A DNA stretch of 64,000 nt from Aliiroseovarius sp. M344. GTDB lineage: Bacteria; Pseudomonadota; Alphaproteobacteria; Rhodobacterales; Rhodobacteraceae. The stretch spans positions 62,001 through 126,000 of the forward strand of contig NZ_CP081154.1 in the NCBI RefSeq assembly GCF_025140835.1. The letters are read 5' to 3'. The position numbers and the translations under genes are program-made. Positions 1-10,023 of this stretch are shown here, piece by piece; position 1 is the stretch's first letter, and each line of letters starts with the position of its first letter. The notes below the pieces were generated by a model. It was not told the DNA's origin. It made no database searches and saw only the letters and a list, made by a program, of their open reading frames with translations.

Positions 1-1
1 G

Positions 2-3000
2 ACGAACGAGGTGTTCGTGTCCGCGCCATGGGATCCATCGATTCGCCTTTATCGCACGGGTGATCTGGTCGAACGCGACAAGAAAGGCGTCATTCGCTAT
101 CTGGGACGCATCGACAAACAGGTCAAAGTGCGGGGTTACCGGGTCGAGCTTGGCGGTATCGAAACCGCGCTTGAGCAGTTCAAAGGTATTCGTCAGGCTG
201 CCGCGATCGCGCGCGCCGGGGCGGACGGGGCCGACAAGACCCTCGTCGGCTACTACGTGGCGGACGGTGATTGCGATGTCGGTGCGCTGCGCGAACATCT
301 GAAAACACAGCTGCCGGACTATGCTGTGCCGGCCCATCTGGTGGCCTTGGATGAGCTGCCGTTGAACGATAACGGCAAGGTGGACCGAAAAGCGCTGGAA
401 CAGCGCAAGATAAGTGTGACGCAGAAAACATCCAGACGATCAGGGGGTAAAGGGGTAAAAGACCTTGTTGTCAGCGTTCTGTCAGATGTTCTTGAAGTCG
501 ATGGTGTGGATGTCAACACCAATTTCTTCGACCTTGGCGCATCGTCCTTGCATATCGCGCGCGTACACGAACGCCTGCAGGACAAGCTGGGCCGTGATTT
601 TCCGATCTCGGACTTTTTCCTGCATTCGACCGCTGCGGCCTTGGCCGACCATTTGTCGGACCCCGAGACGGTCGCACAACCAGTCCCGCGCGAAGCGAAA
701 GTGCGCGATCTGTCTGACAGTGGTCCAATTGCCATTGTAGGACTGGCTGGTCGTTACCCCGGCGCGATGGATGCGCAAACCATGTGGCAGGGGCTGCTGG
801 ATGGGCGCGAGATGATCTCGCATTTCACCGAAGACGAGCTGGATGTCGATCCGTCCAAGGATGATCCCGACGCGCCATACGTGCGGTCTCGTGGTGCGAT
901 GCAAGAGCCGGATATGTTTGATGCCCGCCATTTCGGCATCCCGCCGAAAGAGGCCGAGCGGCTGGACCCGCAGCACCGAATCCTGCTTGAGGTTGCCCAG
1001 ACCGCGCTTGAGAATGCAGGCCACGATCCGGCCCGGTTTGACGGGCGCATTGGTGTCTTTGCCGGGTCAAGCCAGAACTCCTATTTGCTGAACAACCTGC
1101 TGTCGCCTCCGGGCGCCGCACGCGACCTGGCGATGGGATATCCGGTCAAGGATTTCGCAACGCTGTTTGGCAATGACAAAGATTTCATCGCGACGCGTGT
1201 AGCCTATAAACTTGGCCTTCGCGGGCCGGCCATAACGGTGCAATGTGCCTGCTCGACCTCACTGGTAGCGGTGGCACAGGCCTGTCAGGCGTTACAACGT
1301 GGCGATGCGGATATGGCGCTTGCAGGCGGTGTGTCTGTCACGTTCCCGACCAAACGGCCCTATATGTATCTGCCCGATGGCATGGCATCGGCGGATGGTC
1401 ATTGCCGGACGTTCGATGCTGATGCCACTGGCACCGTCTTTGGCGATGGGGCAGGGCTGGTTGTTCTGCGCCGGTTGGATGACGCATTGGCCGATGGCGA
1501 CAATATTTTTGCCGTGATCAAAGGATACGCGATCAACAATGACGGTCACGACAAGGCGGGCTATGCCGCGCCGTCGATCAAGGCGCAGACAGATGTGATC
1601 CGGGCCGCTCATGCGGCTGCTGGCGTCGAGGCGCGATCCATCGGGTATATCGAGGCGCATGGCACAGCGACGCCTTTGGGCGATCCGATCGAATTTACGG
1701 CGCTACAAACAGCGTTCGCCAGCAGCACCGAGGACAAAGGCTTTTGCGCCCTGGGTAGTGTGAAAACCAACCTTGGCCATTTGGACATCGCAGCGGGTGT
1801 GACGGGTCTGATCAAGACCACTTTGTCGCTGAAGAACGAGGTGATCCCACCGCTTCTGCACTATAAGAAACCAAACCCAAGGATCGATTTTGACAGCTCG
1901 GCCTTCTTCCCGGTGGCGGAAAAACTGGACTGGAACGGCACAGACGCGCCGCGCCGCGCGGGTGTGTCTGCTTTTGGCGTGGGCGGTACAAATATCCACA
2001 TGGTGCTGGAGGAAGCGCCCCAGACAGACCCCGTTTCGCAAGGCACAGCAGACGGAAGCCCAAGATTGTTCCCGGTTTCGGCCTCATCGCCCGACGCTCT
2101 GAAAGCCGCGATTGCCAATCTGGGCGGTTGGGCCAAGGCCCATCCCGACGCGGACCCCGATCGGGTAATCGCGACGTTGCGTCACGGGCGGCAAGAATTC
2201 GGACAGCGGGCCGTTTTGCTGGGCCGCACAATGTCGGACCTGCCTGCCGCAGCCAGCGGGTTTGCTGGCAAGGGCATCGCCGCGGGTCAACGCGACGCGC
2301 TGGCGTTTCTGTTTCCGGGGCAGGGGGCACAGCACGCCGGTATGGCGCGCGACCTGTATGCGCAGGAACCTGTGTTCCGCGAAGCACTGGGTTTATGCGC
2401 CCAATTACTGGAAGATGATCTGGGCCTGAACCTGCTCGACGTGATCCATGCCCCCGAAAGCGAACATGATTGCGCGACCGAGAAACTGAAGAACACCGCG
2501 CTGGCGCAACCGGCCATCTTCTCGATCGGTTATGCACTGGCGCAGCAATGGCGCCACTGGGGCATCACGCCTGACGTGATGGTCGGTCATTCCATCGGAG
2601 AATTTGCCGCCGCCACCATCGCGGGCGTCATTGCGCTTCCGGATGCGCTGAAGCTGATTGCGTTGCGCGGGCGTCTGATGGCGGACCTGCCGCAAGGCGT
2701 GATGATCTCGGTCCGTGCCAGCGAGTCCGAAGTCGCGCCCTATCTGGGCGATGGGATTGATCTGGCTGCCGTGAACGGGGCCAAGGCCTGCGTCGTTGCC
2801 GGCCCGGAAGAGGCCGCCCAGAAGCTGTTGAAACGGCTTGAGAAAGACGAAGTTGTCGCTTCGCGCCTGCACACCAGCCACGCGTTCCATTCACAGATGA
2901 TGGACCCGGCGGTTGAGCCGTTCCGCAAGGCGGTCGAGGGCTTGGCGTTGAACGCACCCCGGATCCCGATCCTGTCGACGGTCACCGGCGATTGGATGAC

Positions 3001-6000
3001 TGATGACGAGGCGACGGACCCCGACTACTGGGCCATGCATATGCGCCGCCCGGTTCGGTTTTACGATGCCATTCAACTGCTTTGGGCCGAGAACCAGCAT
3101 ATTTTCCTTGAGGCAGGGCCGGGCCGCACCATGGCCACCCTGTCGGGCCAGAACCCGGACCGGAAGAAGGCACAGCCTGCGATCGCCTCGCTGCCTGCCG
3201 CGCAGGCCGAAAACGCCAACTCGCATGAAAGTCTGCTGAACGCCTTTGGCGAGCTTTGGGCGAATGGTTACCCCGTGGACTGGACGCGCATCGACAATGG
3301 TCGTCCTCAGGCCAAACGCCTGCCCGGTTTGCCGACCTATCCATTCCAACGCAAAAGGTTCTGGGTCGAACCGGTCGATGCCAAGGCAAGCTATGTTGCG
3401 CTGGACGCGACTGATGATGCCATCGACAGTGCGGAAGTTGGTGAAGCAACCCCGCAACTGACTGCCGGTGAAGCTTTGCGCGATATGCTGTCAGAGCTGT
3501 CCGGCCTGGAGCCTGACGAGATCGATGGCGAAGCCACCTTCCTTGAGCTGGGCTTCGACAGCCTTCTGCTGACCCAAGCCACCCGCGAGTTGAGCGAACA
3601 GTTTGGCGTCACCGTCGCGCTGCGCCAGTTGATCGACGGATTCCCGAATATCAATGCACTGGCGGATCATATTGAAGCCAACGGCACGCTGCCCGGATCG
3701 GCGCCCGCCGAGAAAGCGGCCCCGGCTGAGCTGACCAAGATTGAGACCGACAAAGATGCTTCGCCGTCTTCGGCCCCGCTGACAAAGATCGAGCGTGAGG
3801 CGGACGAACTGACCGCGGATCAACGCGCCCATATTGATGCGCTGGTCGCGCGCTTCACGGCAAAGACCCCCAAGTCCAAGGCGCTGACAGCCGAACATCG
3901 CGGGACCCATGCCGACCCGCGCACCGCGTCGGGGTTCAACCGCCTTTGGAAAGAGCTGGTTTATCAGATCGTGACCGTCAAATCCAAAGGCTCGCGCCTG
4001 CTTGATGTGGACGGCAATGAATATATCGACATCCTGAACGGGTTTGGTCCCGGTTTCCTTGGTCATTCACCCGACAAGGTGGTCGAAGCCTTGCACCACC
4101 AGTTGGATGACGGCTTCGAAGTTGGGCCGCAGAGCCTTGTCGCCATGGAGGCCGCGCAACTGTTCTGCGAGGTCACAGGCAACGACCGCGCCAGTTTTGT
4201 CTGCACCGGGTCCGAGGCCGTCTATGCCGCGATGCGGCTGGCGCGCACCGTGACCAATCGCGACCGGATCGTAATGTTTGCCCGTGATTATCACGGCAAT
4301 TTCGACGAGGTGCTGGTGCGGGCGGTTGACGGCAAGGACGGGCCACGCACCTTGCCATTGGCGCCGGGTGTTCCGCGCGACTCTGTGAAGAACGTGTTTG
4401 TGCTGCCCTATGGCACGCCGCAGGCTTTGGACTATATCCGCAAGAACGCCGACAGCCTTGCCGCGGTGATCGTTGAGCCGGTGCAAAGCCGTCGGCCAGA
4501 ATTCCGACCCGCCGAGTTCATCCGCGAGGTGCGCAAGATCACCGAACGGTCCGGGTCGCTGTTCATCTTCGACGAGGTTGTCACGGGTTTCCGTTTTGGA
4601 CCGCGTGGGGCACAGGCCTATTACGGTGTCGATGCCGATCTGATCACCTATGGCAAGGTCGTTGGTGGCGGGATGCCAGTGGGTGTGGTGTCGGGCAAAG
4701 CGCGATATATGGACACGTTCGATGGCGGCCAGTGGCAGTATGGCGACGACAGCTTCCCGGAAGCGCCCGTCACGTTCTTTGCCGGCACCTTTGTGCGCCA
4801 CCCTCTGGTGATGGCAGCTTTGCGTGAAATGTTGAGTTTCTTTAAAGCCCAACCCGACTTTTTCTGGAAAACCGTGAATGCCAAGGGGGATCAACTGGCA
4901 GGCCGCGTGGACCGGTGGTTTGTCGACAACGACATGCCTTTCCGGATGCCAAATTGCGGGTCACTGATGTACCTGCGCATCGGGGAAGACCAGAAATTCG
5001 GCGCACTTCTGGGCGCGCATATGCGTGACCGTGGCGTGTTCCTTCTGGAAGGCTTCCCGTCTTACATGACAGCCGCGCATGACGATGAAGACATTGATTA
5101 TGTCGTCGATGCCTTCAAGGATTCCGCCCTTGAGATGCGCGCGGCCGGATTGATAACGGGACGCGAGGCCCTGCCATATGATGGCCCGCGCCATTCGCAT
5201 GTACCGCCGCGACTAAGCCTGCCGGACGGGGACAAGAAAATCGCTGCCGCGATGGCGAAACCGTTGGAACCGCTGAGCGTTCCAACGACAGAGGCGCAGC
5301 GCGAGATTTTCGCCGCTCAGGTGGTCACACCTGAAGTCGCGGCGGCCTATAATGAAAGCGTCACGCTGAAAATCCATGGGGAAGTGAATCGCGATGCGCT
5401 GATAGAAGCTGTCCGCGAGAGCTTTGCCCGTCATGATGCGCTGCGGTCTACTTTCTCAGAAGATGGCATGACGATGTCTGTTCACCCTAAGATGGATCAC
5501 CAAATCGAGGTTGTTGAGCTATCAGGCAAGGCCCCCGCCGATCAACAGGCCAAGATTCAACAGGTTCTGGATCGTCATGTCGAAACACCGTTTGATATGC
5601 AAACCGGGCCGTTTTTGCGCACCGATCTGTTGGTGCTTGGCGAAAGGCTTCACCATCTGGTTCTGACCGCACACCATATCGTTTGTGACGGGTGGTCAAT
5701 CGATGTGATCATGAATGACATATCGCGGCTTTATCAGGATAAATCTTGCGGGAATTCAATCACTCTTGAAGCACCGCTTTCCATTATTGACTATGCGCGT
5801 GCTCAATCCGAATGGGCGATGTCAGAGGATGCAAAGGCTGCGGAAGCCTATTGGGTATCGCAGTTCAGTAAGGACGCACCTGTCCTGAACTTGCCGACTG
5901 ATCGACCGCGTCAACCAGTTCGCAGTGTTCGTGGCGGGCGCATAGATTCCGCATTGGAACCCGATCTGGTGACAAGGTTGCGCAAACTGGCGGCGAAACA

Positions 6001-9000
6001 GAACGCAAGCTTTGTCGCTATCCTGCTCGCGAGTTTCAAACTGTATCTTTCAGCTCTGTCAAAAAGTGACGATCTGGTGGTCGGCGTGCCGTCGTCAGGT
6101 CAGGCGTCATATAATATGGATAGCGTTGTCGGGCATTGCGTGAACTTGCTTTCCATAAGAACGCAACCACAGCCAGATATGAATTTCTCAGATTATCTGA
6201 CGCATGTGCGCGATCGATTGCTGGATGGGTTCGAGCATCAGAACTACACATATGGAACACTGATGCGGGTGCTTAAGTTGAAACGGGATGCCTCGCGCCC
6301 CGGTCTTGTTTCAGTTGTTTTCAACATCGATAACGGAATTGACCTGTCCGGATTGTCGATAGGTTCAGAAGGCTGCGAGTTCGTATCGAACCCGAGAGCC
6401 TATGAGAACTTCGAGCTTTATTTGAATGTGACAGACACCACAGATCAGGTCATGACCGAGTGGAGTTACAACAAAGACCTTTTCGATGCGACGACGATTG
6501 AACGTCATATCGCGGGGTTCAGCACACTTCTTGAAGACATCCTCCGCGATCCATCACAACCCTTGCGGAAACTGCGGCGCTTGTCCGGGGACCAGCCGAA
6601 AAAGAAAACCAAGCGCCGAAAGGCGCGGGGGTTCAAAGGAGGTCTGCCAGCAGCCTTCCACAAAGTTCTGAAACAACATGCTTCCCGAGAAGCTGTTGTG
6701 CAGGCAGGGGCCTCAATTTCGTATGAAAAGCTGAATGATCGGTCGGATCAGGTTGCGCGAGCTTTGCGGGGGAAAGGCATCCAGCAAGGCGATTTCGTGG
6801 GACTGTGTTGCCCGTCGTCTTTTGACCAAATTGTTGCGATGCTTGGAATCCTGAAAGCAGGGGCGGGCTATGTTCCCCTTGATCCTGCATTACCAGCAGA
6901 GCGACTTAAGTTCATGGCTGGTGACACTGGTATCAAGCTGCTGATTGGCAACTGTAACGCCTTGACTGACACCAATATCGAACAAGTTAGCCTGGTTGAT
7001 TTGGCTGACCTGAAAATCACTGATCAGGTATTGCCGGATCTAAAGGGTGAGGACGTGGCATATGTTATGTACACGTCCGGTTCGACAGGTCAGCCAAAGG
7101 GCGTTGTTGTGCCACATCGCGGTATCTTGCGCCTTGTGCAGAAGCCGAACTTCATGTCGCTGGGTGCGGATGAGCGGATCTTGCAGAACTCACCTATCGC
7201 GTTTGACGCGGCGACGCTCGAAATTTGGGGGGCGTTGCTGAACGGAGGCGCCTTGATACTGCCAGATCGCGACGATGCAAGTTCATTGGCGGGACTGGGC
7301 AAGATCATCAAAGAAAACAAGGTTACGACGCTCTGGCTGACGGCCGGTCTGTTCCACGCGATGGCTGACGACAATCCGGAAGCCTTCAAGCCACTTCGTC
7401 AATTGTTGACCGGAGGAGATGTTGTTTCGCCGCTAAAGGCGGCTAAGGTGCTTGAGGCTTGTCCGGGCCTGACGCTGATTAACGGTTACGGCCCAACCGA
7501 AAACACGACGTTTACCTGTTGTCATGAAATCAAACTGCAAGAGGCCAAGGCTGTCTCCGCTCTTCCAATTGGGCGTCCCATCAATGACACGGACGTATTC
7601 ATTGTTGATCAGGATCTAAATCTTCTGCCGCAGGGAGAAACAGGTGAGCTGTGCGCCGCAGGCGCCGGGCTTTCGCTTGGGTATCCGGGTCAACCGGACC
7701 TGACGAATGAAAAGTTTGTAAAAGCGCCGTGGGATTCCGAACTGCTGCTGTATCGAACCGGTGATCTGGCAAGCGAAGATTCAAATGGGGTCGTCCATTA
7801 CAAAGGTCGAATTGACGACCAGGTGAAAATTCGGGGTTTCCGTATAGAACTTGGCGAGATCGAGACGGCACTTGAATCATACCCCGCCATTAAACATGCT
7901 GCGGTGGTCGCTAGATCGCCCGAAGGCCAGCAGGACAAAGTACTGATCGCATATTACGTGACCGCAGAAGGCAAACTGGATCGGGAAGACCTTGGCGCTT
8001 TTCTTCGCGCGAAGCTTCCGGCCCATGCGATACCGGCTATTCATGTGCCATTGGACGCCTTCCCACTGAACCACAATGGAAAGCTGGACCGCTCGCGCTT
8101 GCCAACGCCTCGGCCGAGCGGACTCAGCAAACACAGTGCGCCGCCGCAAACGCCTGAAGAAGAAGATTTGCTTGGAATTTGGCGCGATGTGCTGGGTCTA
8201 AGTGAAATCGGCGTAGAGGACGACTTTTTCGAGTTGGGGGGACATTCGCTGCTTGCTGTGCGCCTTTTTGCACGTATTCGCGAACGGTTCGGGATCAACT
8301 TGCCAATCTCGACGTTGTTTCAACACCCGACGGCGCGGGAACTGGCCAGCCTGCTTGCCCAGTCGGATAAAAACGAAGCTGAATTCGACCCGGAAAGCGA
8401 CTGGGATCCCAGCACGCTTATCCACAGCGGTCCAACGGATGCAGCCTCTGCCAAGAAACCCTTGTTTATCGTCGGTGGGGTGGGCGGAAACGTTAATAAT
8501 TTTTTAGAATTCGGAACAATTCTGGGACAACACAGACCAGTGATTGGTATGCAGACGCGGGGCGTTCTTGGACACACCCAACACACTTCGATCGAAGACA
8601 TTGCGCGTGAGAACATTCACTATATGAAGCAGCGCCAGCCTCAGGGGCCATATCTGGTAGCAGGGTATTCGGGCGGAGCTTTCACCGCCTTTGAGATGGC
8701 CCGCCAATTGGAGGCCGCCGGCGACCGCGTTTCGCGCTTGTTTGTTCTGGATTCATATGCCCCTGGCTTTGCCATGGATTTCAGATCACCGATTAAGCTT
8801 TCCAAACGACAATGGATAGAAAACGAAATCGGGCTGATGCGGGATCGAGGCTTTTCATTTTTCAAAACCCGGGTGAAGTCAAAATGGCGGAAGTTCAGGG
8901 GTCAAAGAATTGCTGAAGGTTTGATAGAAGTAGTCCCGGAACTGGAGCTGCTATCAAAAGTTGAACAAAATTGGATGGTTGCAGCACGCAATTACAATGC

Positions 9001-9253
9001 AGGACATTTGAACAGCCCTGCAAGTTTGTTCTTCGCGAAACCAATCAGCCTTAAGGAAAAACTGACCTTTGAGTTAGACGATCATCTAGGCTGGGGTAAG
9101 TTATTGAAAGAGAATAACTTTACAAGAACATTCATGGATGGAACCCACCTTGACATGGTGCGAGGGCACAACGCTGAAATCCTTGCGGAAAAGATCGAGA
9201 CCTTCATTAACGGCGGGGTCGACAATTCTGAAACCGAAAGAAAGCGCGCATGA
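2..9253 (+). CDS. Hybrid NRPS-PKS megasynthase with embedded aminotransferase and terminal thioesterase (5' end outside window)
   Basis: Cytosolic assembly-line enzyme; the frame is already open at base 2, so the N-terminus lies off the window. Domains in order by position: C-terminal part of an adenylation (A) domain (to ~400; RGYRVELGGIE and NDNGKVDRKAL motifs), carrier protein (Ser at 545), ketosynthase (~720-2010; Cys at 1250, EAHGT, NLGH), acyltransferase (~2300-3200; GHSIGE with Ser at 2591 and HAFH, the malonyl-CoA type), carrier protein (GFDSL, Ser at 3560), class III PLP aminotransferase (~3900-5170; Lys at 4655 in ITYGKVVGGG), condensation domain (~5270-6560; HHIVCDG), A domain (~6640-8110; YTSGSTGQPKG, NGYGPTEN), carrier protein (GGHSL, Ser at 8246), thioesterase (~8440-9235; GYSGG, Ser at 8669). 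No ketoreductase is present, so a beta-keto intermediate would reach the aminotransferase and become a beta-amine, as in iturin/mycosubtilin synthases. The pocket of the second A domain reads DALWLGGTFK by eye, a valine-like code. The stop overlaps the PPTase start. Confidence 0.95.
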   Translation, partial: TNEVFVSAPWDPSIRLYRTGDLVERDKKGVIRYLGRIDKQVKVRGYRVELGGIETALEQFKGIRQAAAIARAGADGADKTLVGYYVADGDCDVGALREHLKTQLPDYAVPAHLVALDELPLNDNGKVDRKALEQRKISVTQKTSRRSGGKGVKDLVVSVLSDVLEVDGVDVNTNFFDLGASSLHIARVHERLQDKLGRDFPISDFFLHSTAAALADHLSDPETVAQPVPREAKVRDLSDSGPIAIVGLAGRYPGAMDAQTMWQGLLDGREMISHFTEDELDVDPSKDDPDAPYVRSRGAMQEPDMFDARHFGIPPKEAERLDPQHRILLEVAQTALENAGHDPARFDGRIGVFAGSSQNSYLLNNLLSPPGAARDLAMGYPVKDFATLFGNDKDFIATRVAYKLGLRGPAITVQCACSTSLVAVAQACQALQRGDADMALAGGVSVTFPTKRPYMYLPDGMASADGHCRTFDADATGTVFGDGAGLVVLRRLDDALADGDNIFAVIKGYAINNDGHDKAGYAAPSIKAQTDVIRAAHAAAGVEARSIGYIEAHGTATPLGDPIEFTALQTAFASSTEDKGFCALGSVKTNLGHLDIAAGVTGLIKTTLSLKNEVIPPLLHYKKPNPRIDFDSSAFFPVAEKLDWNGTDAPRRAGVSAFGVGGTNIHMVLEEAPQTDPVSQGTADGSPRLFPVSASSPDALKAAIANLGGWAKAHPDADPDRVIATLRHGRQEFGQRAVLLGRTMSDLPAAASGFAGKGIAAGQRDALAFLFPGQGAQHAGMARDLYAQEPVFREALGLCAQLLEDDLGLNLLDVIHAPESEHDCATEKLKNTALAQPAIFSIGYALAQQWRHWGITPDVMVGHSIGEFAAATIAGVIALPDALKLIALRGRLMADLPQGVMISVRASESEVAPYLGDGIDLAAVNGAKACVVAGPEEAAQKLLKRLEKDEVVASRLHTSHAFHSQMMDPAVEPFRKAVEGLALNAPRIPILSTVTGDWMTDDEATDPDYWAMHMRRPVRFYDAIQLLWAENQHIFLEAGPGRTMATLSGQNPDRKKAQPAIASLPAAQAENANSHESLLNAFGELWANGYPVDWTRIDNGRPQAKRLPGLPTYPFQRKRFWVEPVDAKASYVALDATDDAIDSAEVGEATPQLTAGEALRDMLSELSGLEPDEIDGEATFLELGFDSLLLTQATRELSEQFGVTVALRQLIDGFPNINALADHIEANGTLPGSAPAEKAAPAELTKIETDKDASPSSAPLTKIEREADELTADQRAHIDALVARFTAKTPKSKALTAEHRGTHADPRTASGFNRLWKELVYQIVTVKSKGSRLLDVDGNEYIDILNGFGPGFLGHSPDKVVEALHHQLDDGFEVGPQSLVAMEAAQLFCEVTGNDRASFVCTGSEAVYAAMRLARTVTNRDRIVMFARDYHGNFDEVLVRAVDGKDGPRTLPLAPGVPRDSVKNVFVLPYGTPQALDYIRKNADSLAAVIVEPVQSRRPEFRPAEFIREVRKITERSGSLFIFDEVVTGFRFGPRGAQAYYGVDADLITYGKVVGGGMPVGVVSGKARYMDTFDGGQWQYGDDSFPEAPVTFFAGTFVRHPLVMAALREMLSFFKAQPDFFWKTVNAKGDQLAGRVDRWFVDNDMPFRMPNCGSLMYLRIGEDQKFGALLGAHMRDRGVFLLEGFPSYMTAAHDDEDIDYVVDAFKDSALEMRAAGLITGREALPYDGPRHSHVPPRLSLPDGDKKIAAAMAKPLEPLSVPTTEAQREIFAAQVVTPEVAAAYNESVTLKIHGEVNRDALIEAVRESFARHDALRSTFSEDGMTMSVHPKMDHQIEVVELSGKAPADQQAKIQQVLDRHVETPFDMQTGPFLRTDLLVLGERLHHLVLTAHHIVCDGWSIDVIMNDISRLYQDKSCGNSITLEAPLSIIDYARAQSEWAMSEDAKAAEAYWVSQFSKDAPVLNLPTDRPRQPVRSVRGGRIDSALEPDLVTRLRKLAAKQNASFVAILLASFKLYLSALSKSDDLVVGVPSSGQASYNMDSVVGHCVNLLSIRTQPQPDMNFSDYLTHVRDRLLDGFEHQNYTYGTLMRVLKLKRDASRPGLVSVVFNIDNGIDLSGLSIGSEGCEFVSNPRAYENFELYLNVTDTTDQVMTEWSYNKDLFDATTIERHIAGFSTLLEDILRDPSQPLRKLRRLSGDQPKKKTKRRKARGFKGGLPAAFHKVLKQHASREAVVQAGASISYEKLNDRSDQVARALRGKGIQQGDFVGLCCPSSFDQIVAMLGILKAGAGYVPLDPALPAERLKFMAGDTGIKLLIGNCNALTDTNIEQVSLVDLADLKITDQVLPDLKGEDVAYVMYTSGSTGQPKGVVVPHRGILRLVQKPNFMSLGADERILQNSPIAFDAATLEIWGALLNGGALILPDRDDASSLAGLGKIIKENKVTTLWLTAGLFHAMADDNPEAFKPLRQLLTGGDVVSPLKAAKVLEACPGLTLINGYGPTENTTFTCCHEIKLQEAKAVSALPIGRPINDTDVFIVDQDLNLLPQGETGELCAAGAGLSLGYPGQPDLTNEKFVKAPWDSELLLYRTGDLASEDSNGVVHYKGRIDDQVKIRGFRIELGEIETALESYPAIKHAAVVARSPEGQQDKVLIAYYVTAEGKLDREDLGAFLRAKLPAHAIPAIHVPLDAFPLNHNGKLDRSRLPTPRPSGLSKHSAPPQTPEEEDLLGIWRDVLGLSEIGVEDDFFELGGHSLLAVRLFARIRERFGINLPISTLFQHPTARELASLLAQSDKNEAEFDPESDWDPSTLIHSGPTDAASAKKPLFIVGGVGGNVNNFLEFGTILGQHRPVIGMQTRGVLGHTQHTSIEDIARENIHYMKQRQPQGPYLVAGYSGGAFTAFEMARQLEAAGDRVSRLFVLDSYAPGFAMDFRSPIKLSKRQWIENEIGLMRDRGFSFFKTRVKSKWRKFRGQRIAEGLIEVVPELELLSKVEQNWMVAARNYNAGHLNSPASLFFAKPISLKEKLTFELDDHLGWGKLLKENNFTRTFMDGTHLDMVRGHNAEILAEKIETFINGGVDNSETERKRA

Positions 9254-9966
9254 TGTTGCGAGTTGCGCCCTCTGAGAACTCGCAAATCGGCGACCGGGTG
9301 ATGGGAACCGCGGGCACGCCGGACATACGCCTGTTCCAGATCGGCAACAACGGAGATATCGGCCTAAGCCAAGCCATGTCCTTCTTGTCCGGCCTGGAAA
9401 GGGCACGCGCCCAGCGTTTCAGGTTTCAAAAGGACCATGATCGCTTTGTGCGTGCGCGGGGTTTATTGCGCAAGATACTGGCCGATCATTTGGGCATTGC
9501 GCCCAAGTCTGTCGTATTTGCGACGACAGGAAATGGAAAACCAGTCTTGGTGGACCAAACGCCGCACTTCAATCTTAGCCACAGCGGCGATCTTGCCGTG
9601 ATAGCCTTGTCGGACGATCATCCGGTCGGTGTCGATCTGGAGGTGACATGCCGTTCGATACGGCCTTTAGAACTGGCAGAGACCTGTTTCACAGCGTCCG
9701 AGCGACGAGCATTGGAAAAGGGTGATCTGCAACACCAACGGTTCTATGCTTTTTGGACTGCGAAGGAAGCGTTGATGAAGTTGACAGGTGAAGGGTTGAG
9801 CCTTTCGCCTAAACACATTTCGCTGCAGTTGGATGAAGACGGTTGGCCGGTTGGTTATGATGCAAACGAGGGTGCAGCGGCAAAACTGCGTTTTGTCGAC
9901 CTTGGCATTCAGAATACCACCTGTTGCCTGGCTTGCCACGCGCGGCCAACAGAGAAGCCAAACTAG
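9250..9966 (+). CDS. Sfp-type 4'-phosphopantetheinyl transferase
   Basis: Transfers phosphopantetheine from CoA onto the serine of carrier domains, converting the apo-megasynthase to its active form. The family signatures are visible: GVDLE (magnesium-binding acidic pair, around residue 120) and FWTAKEALMKLTGEGL (the WxxKEAxxK motif, around residues 170-185). At 238 residues it has normal Sfp/EntD length. The ATG at 9250 overlaps the synthase stop as ATGA, which implies translational coupling and a dedicated partner. An in-frame ATG at 9301 is an alternative start that would remove a poorly conserved leader. The neighbourhood leaves little doubt about its job. Confidence 0.92.
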   Translation: MMLRVAPSENSQIGDRVMGTAGTPDIRLFQIGNNGDIGLSQAMSFLSGLERARAQRFRFQKDHDRFVRARGLLRKILADHLGIAPKSVVFATTGNGKPVLVDQTPHFNLSHSGDLAVIALSDDHPVGVDLEVTCRSIRPLELAETCFTASERRALEKGDLQHQRFYAFWTAKEALMKLTGEGLSLSPKHISLQLDEDGWPVGYDANEGAAAKLRFVDLGIQNTTCCLACHARPTEKPN

Positions 9967-10023
9967 CGTGACATAAAGAAGATTTTTTGAAAGGTGATTA
10001 ATATCGAAATGGAGGTTTGACGG

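Noticed and set aside
1812..2537. 241-codon antisense frame inside the synthase (also 4067-4894 and others)
   Set aside because: They run opposite to a clearly coding, conserved domain, have Arg/Pro/Ser-rich random composition and no ribosome site; usual high-GC shadows.
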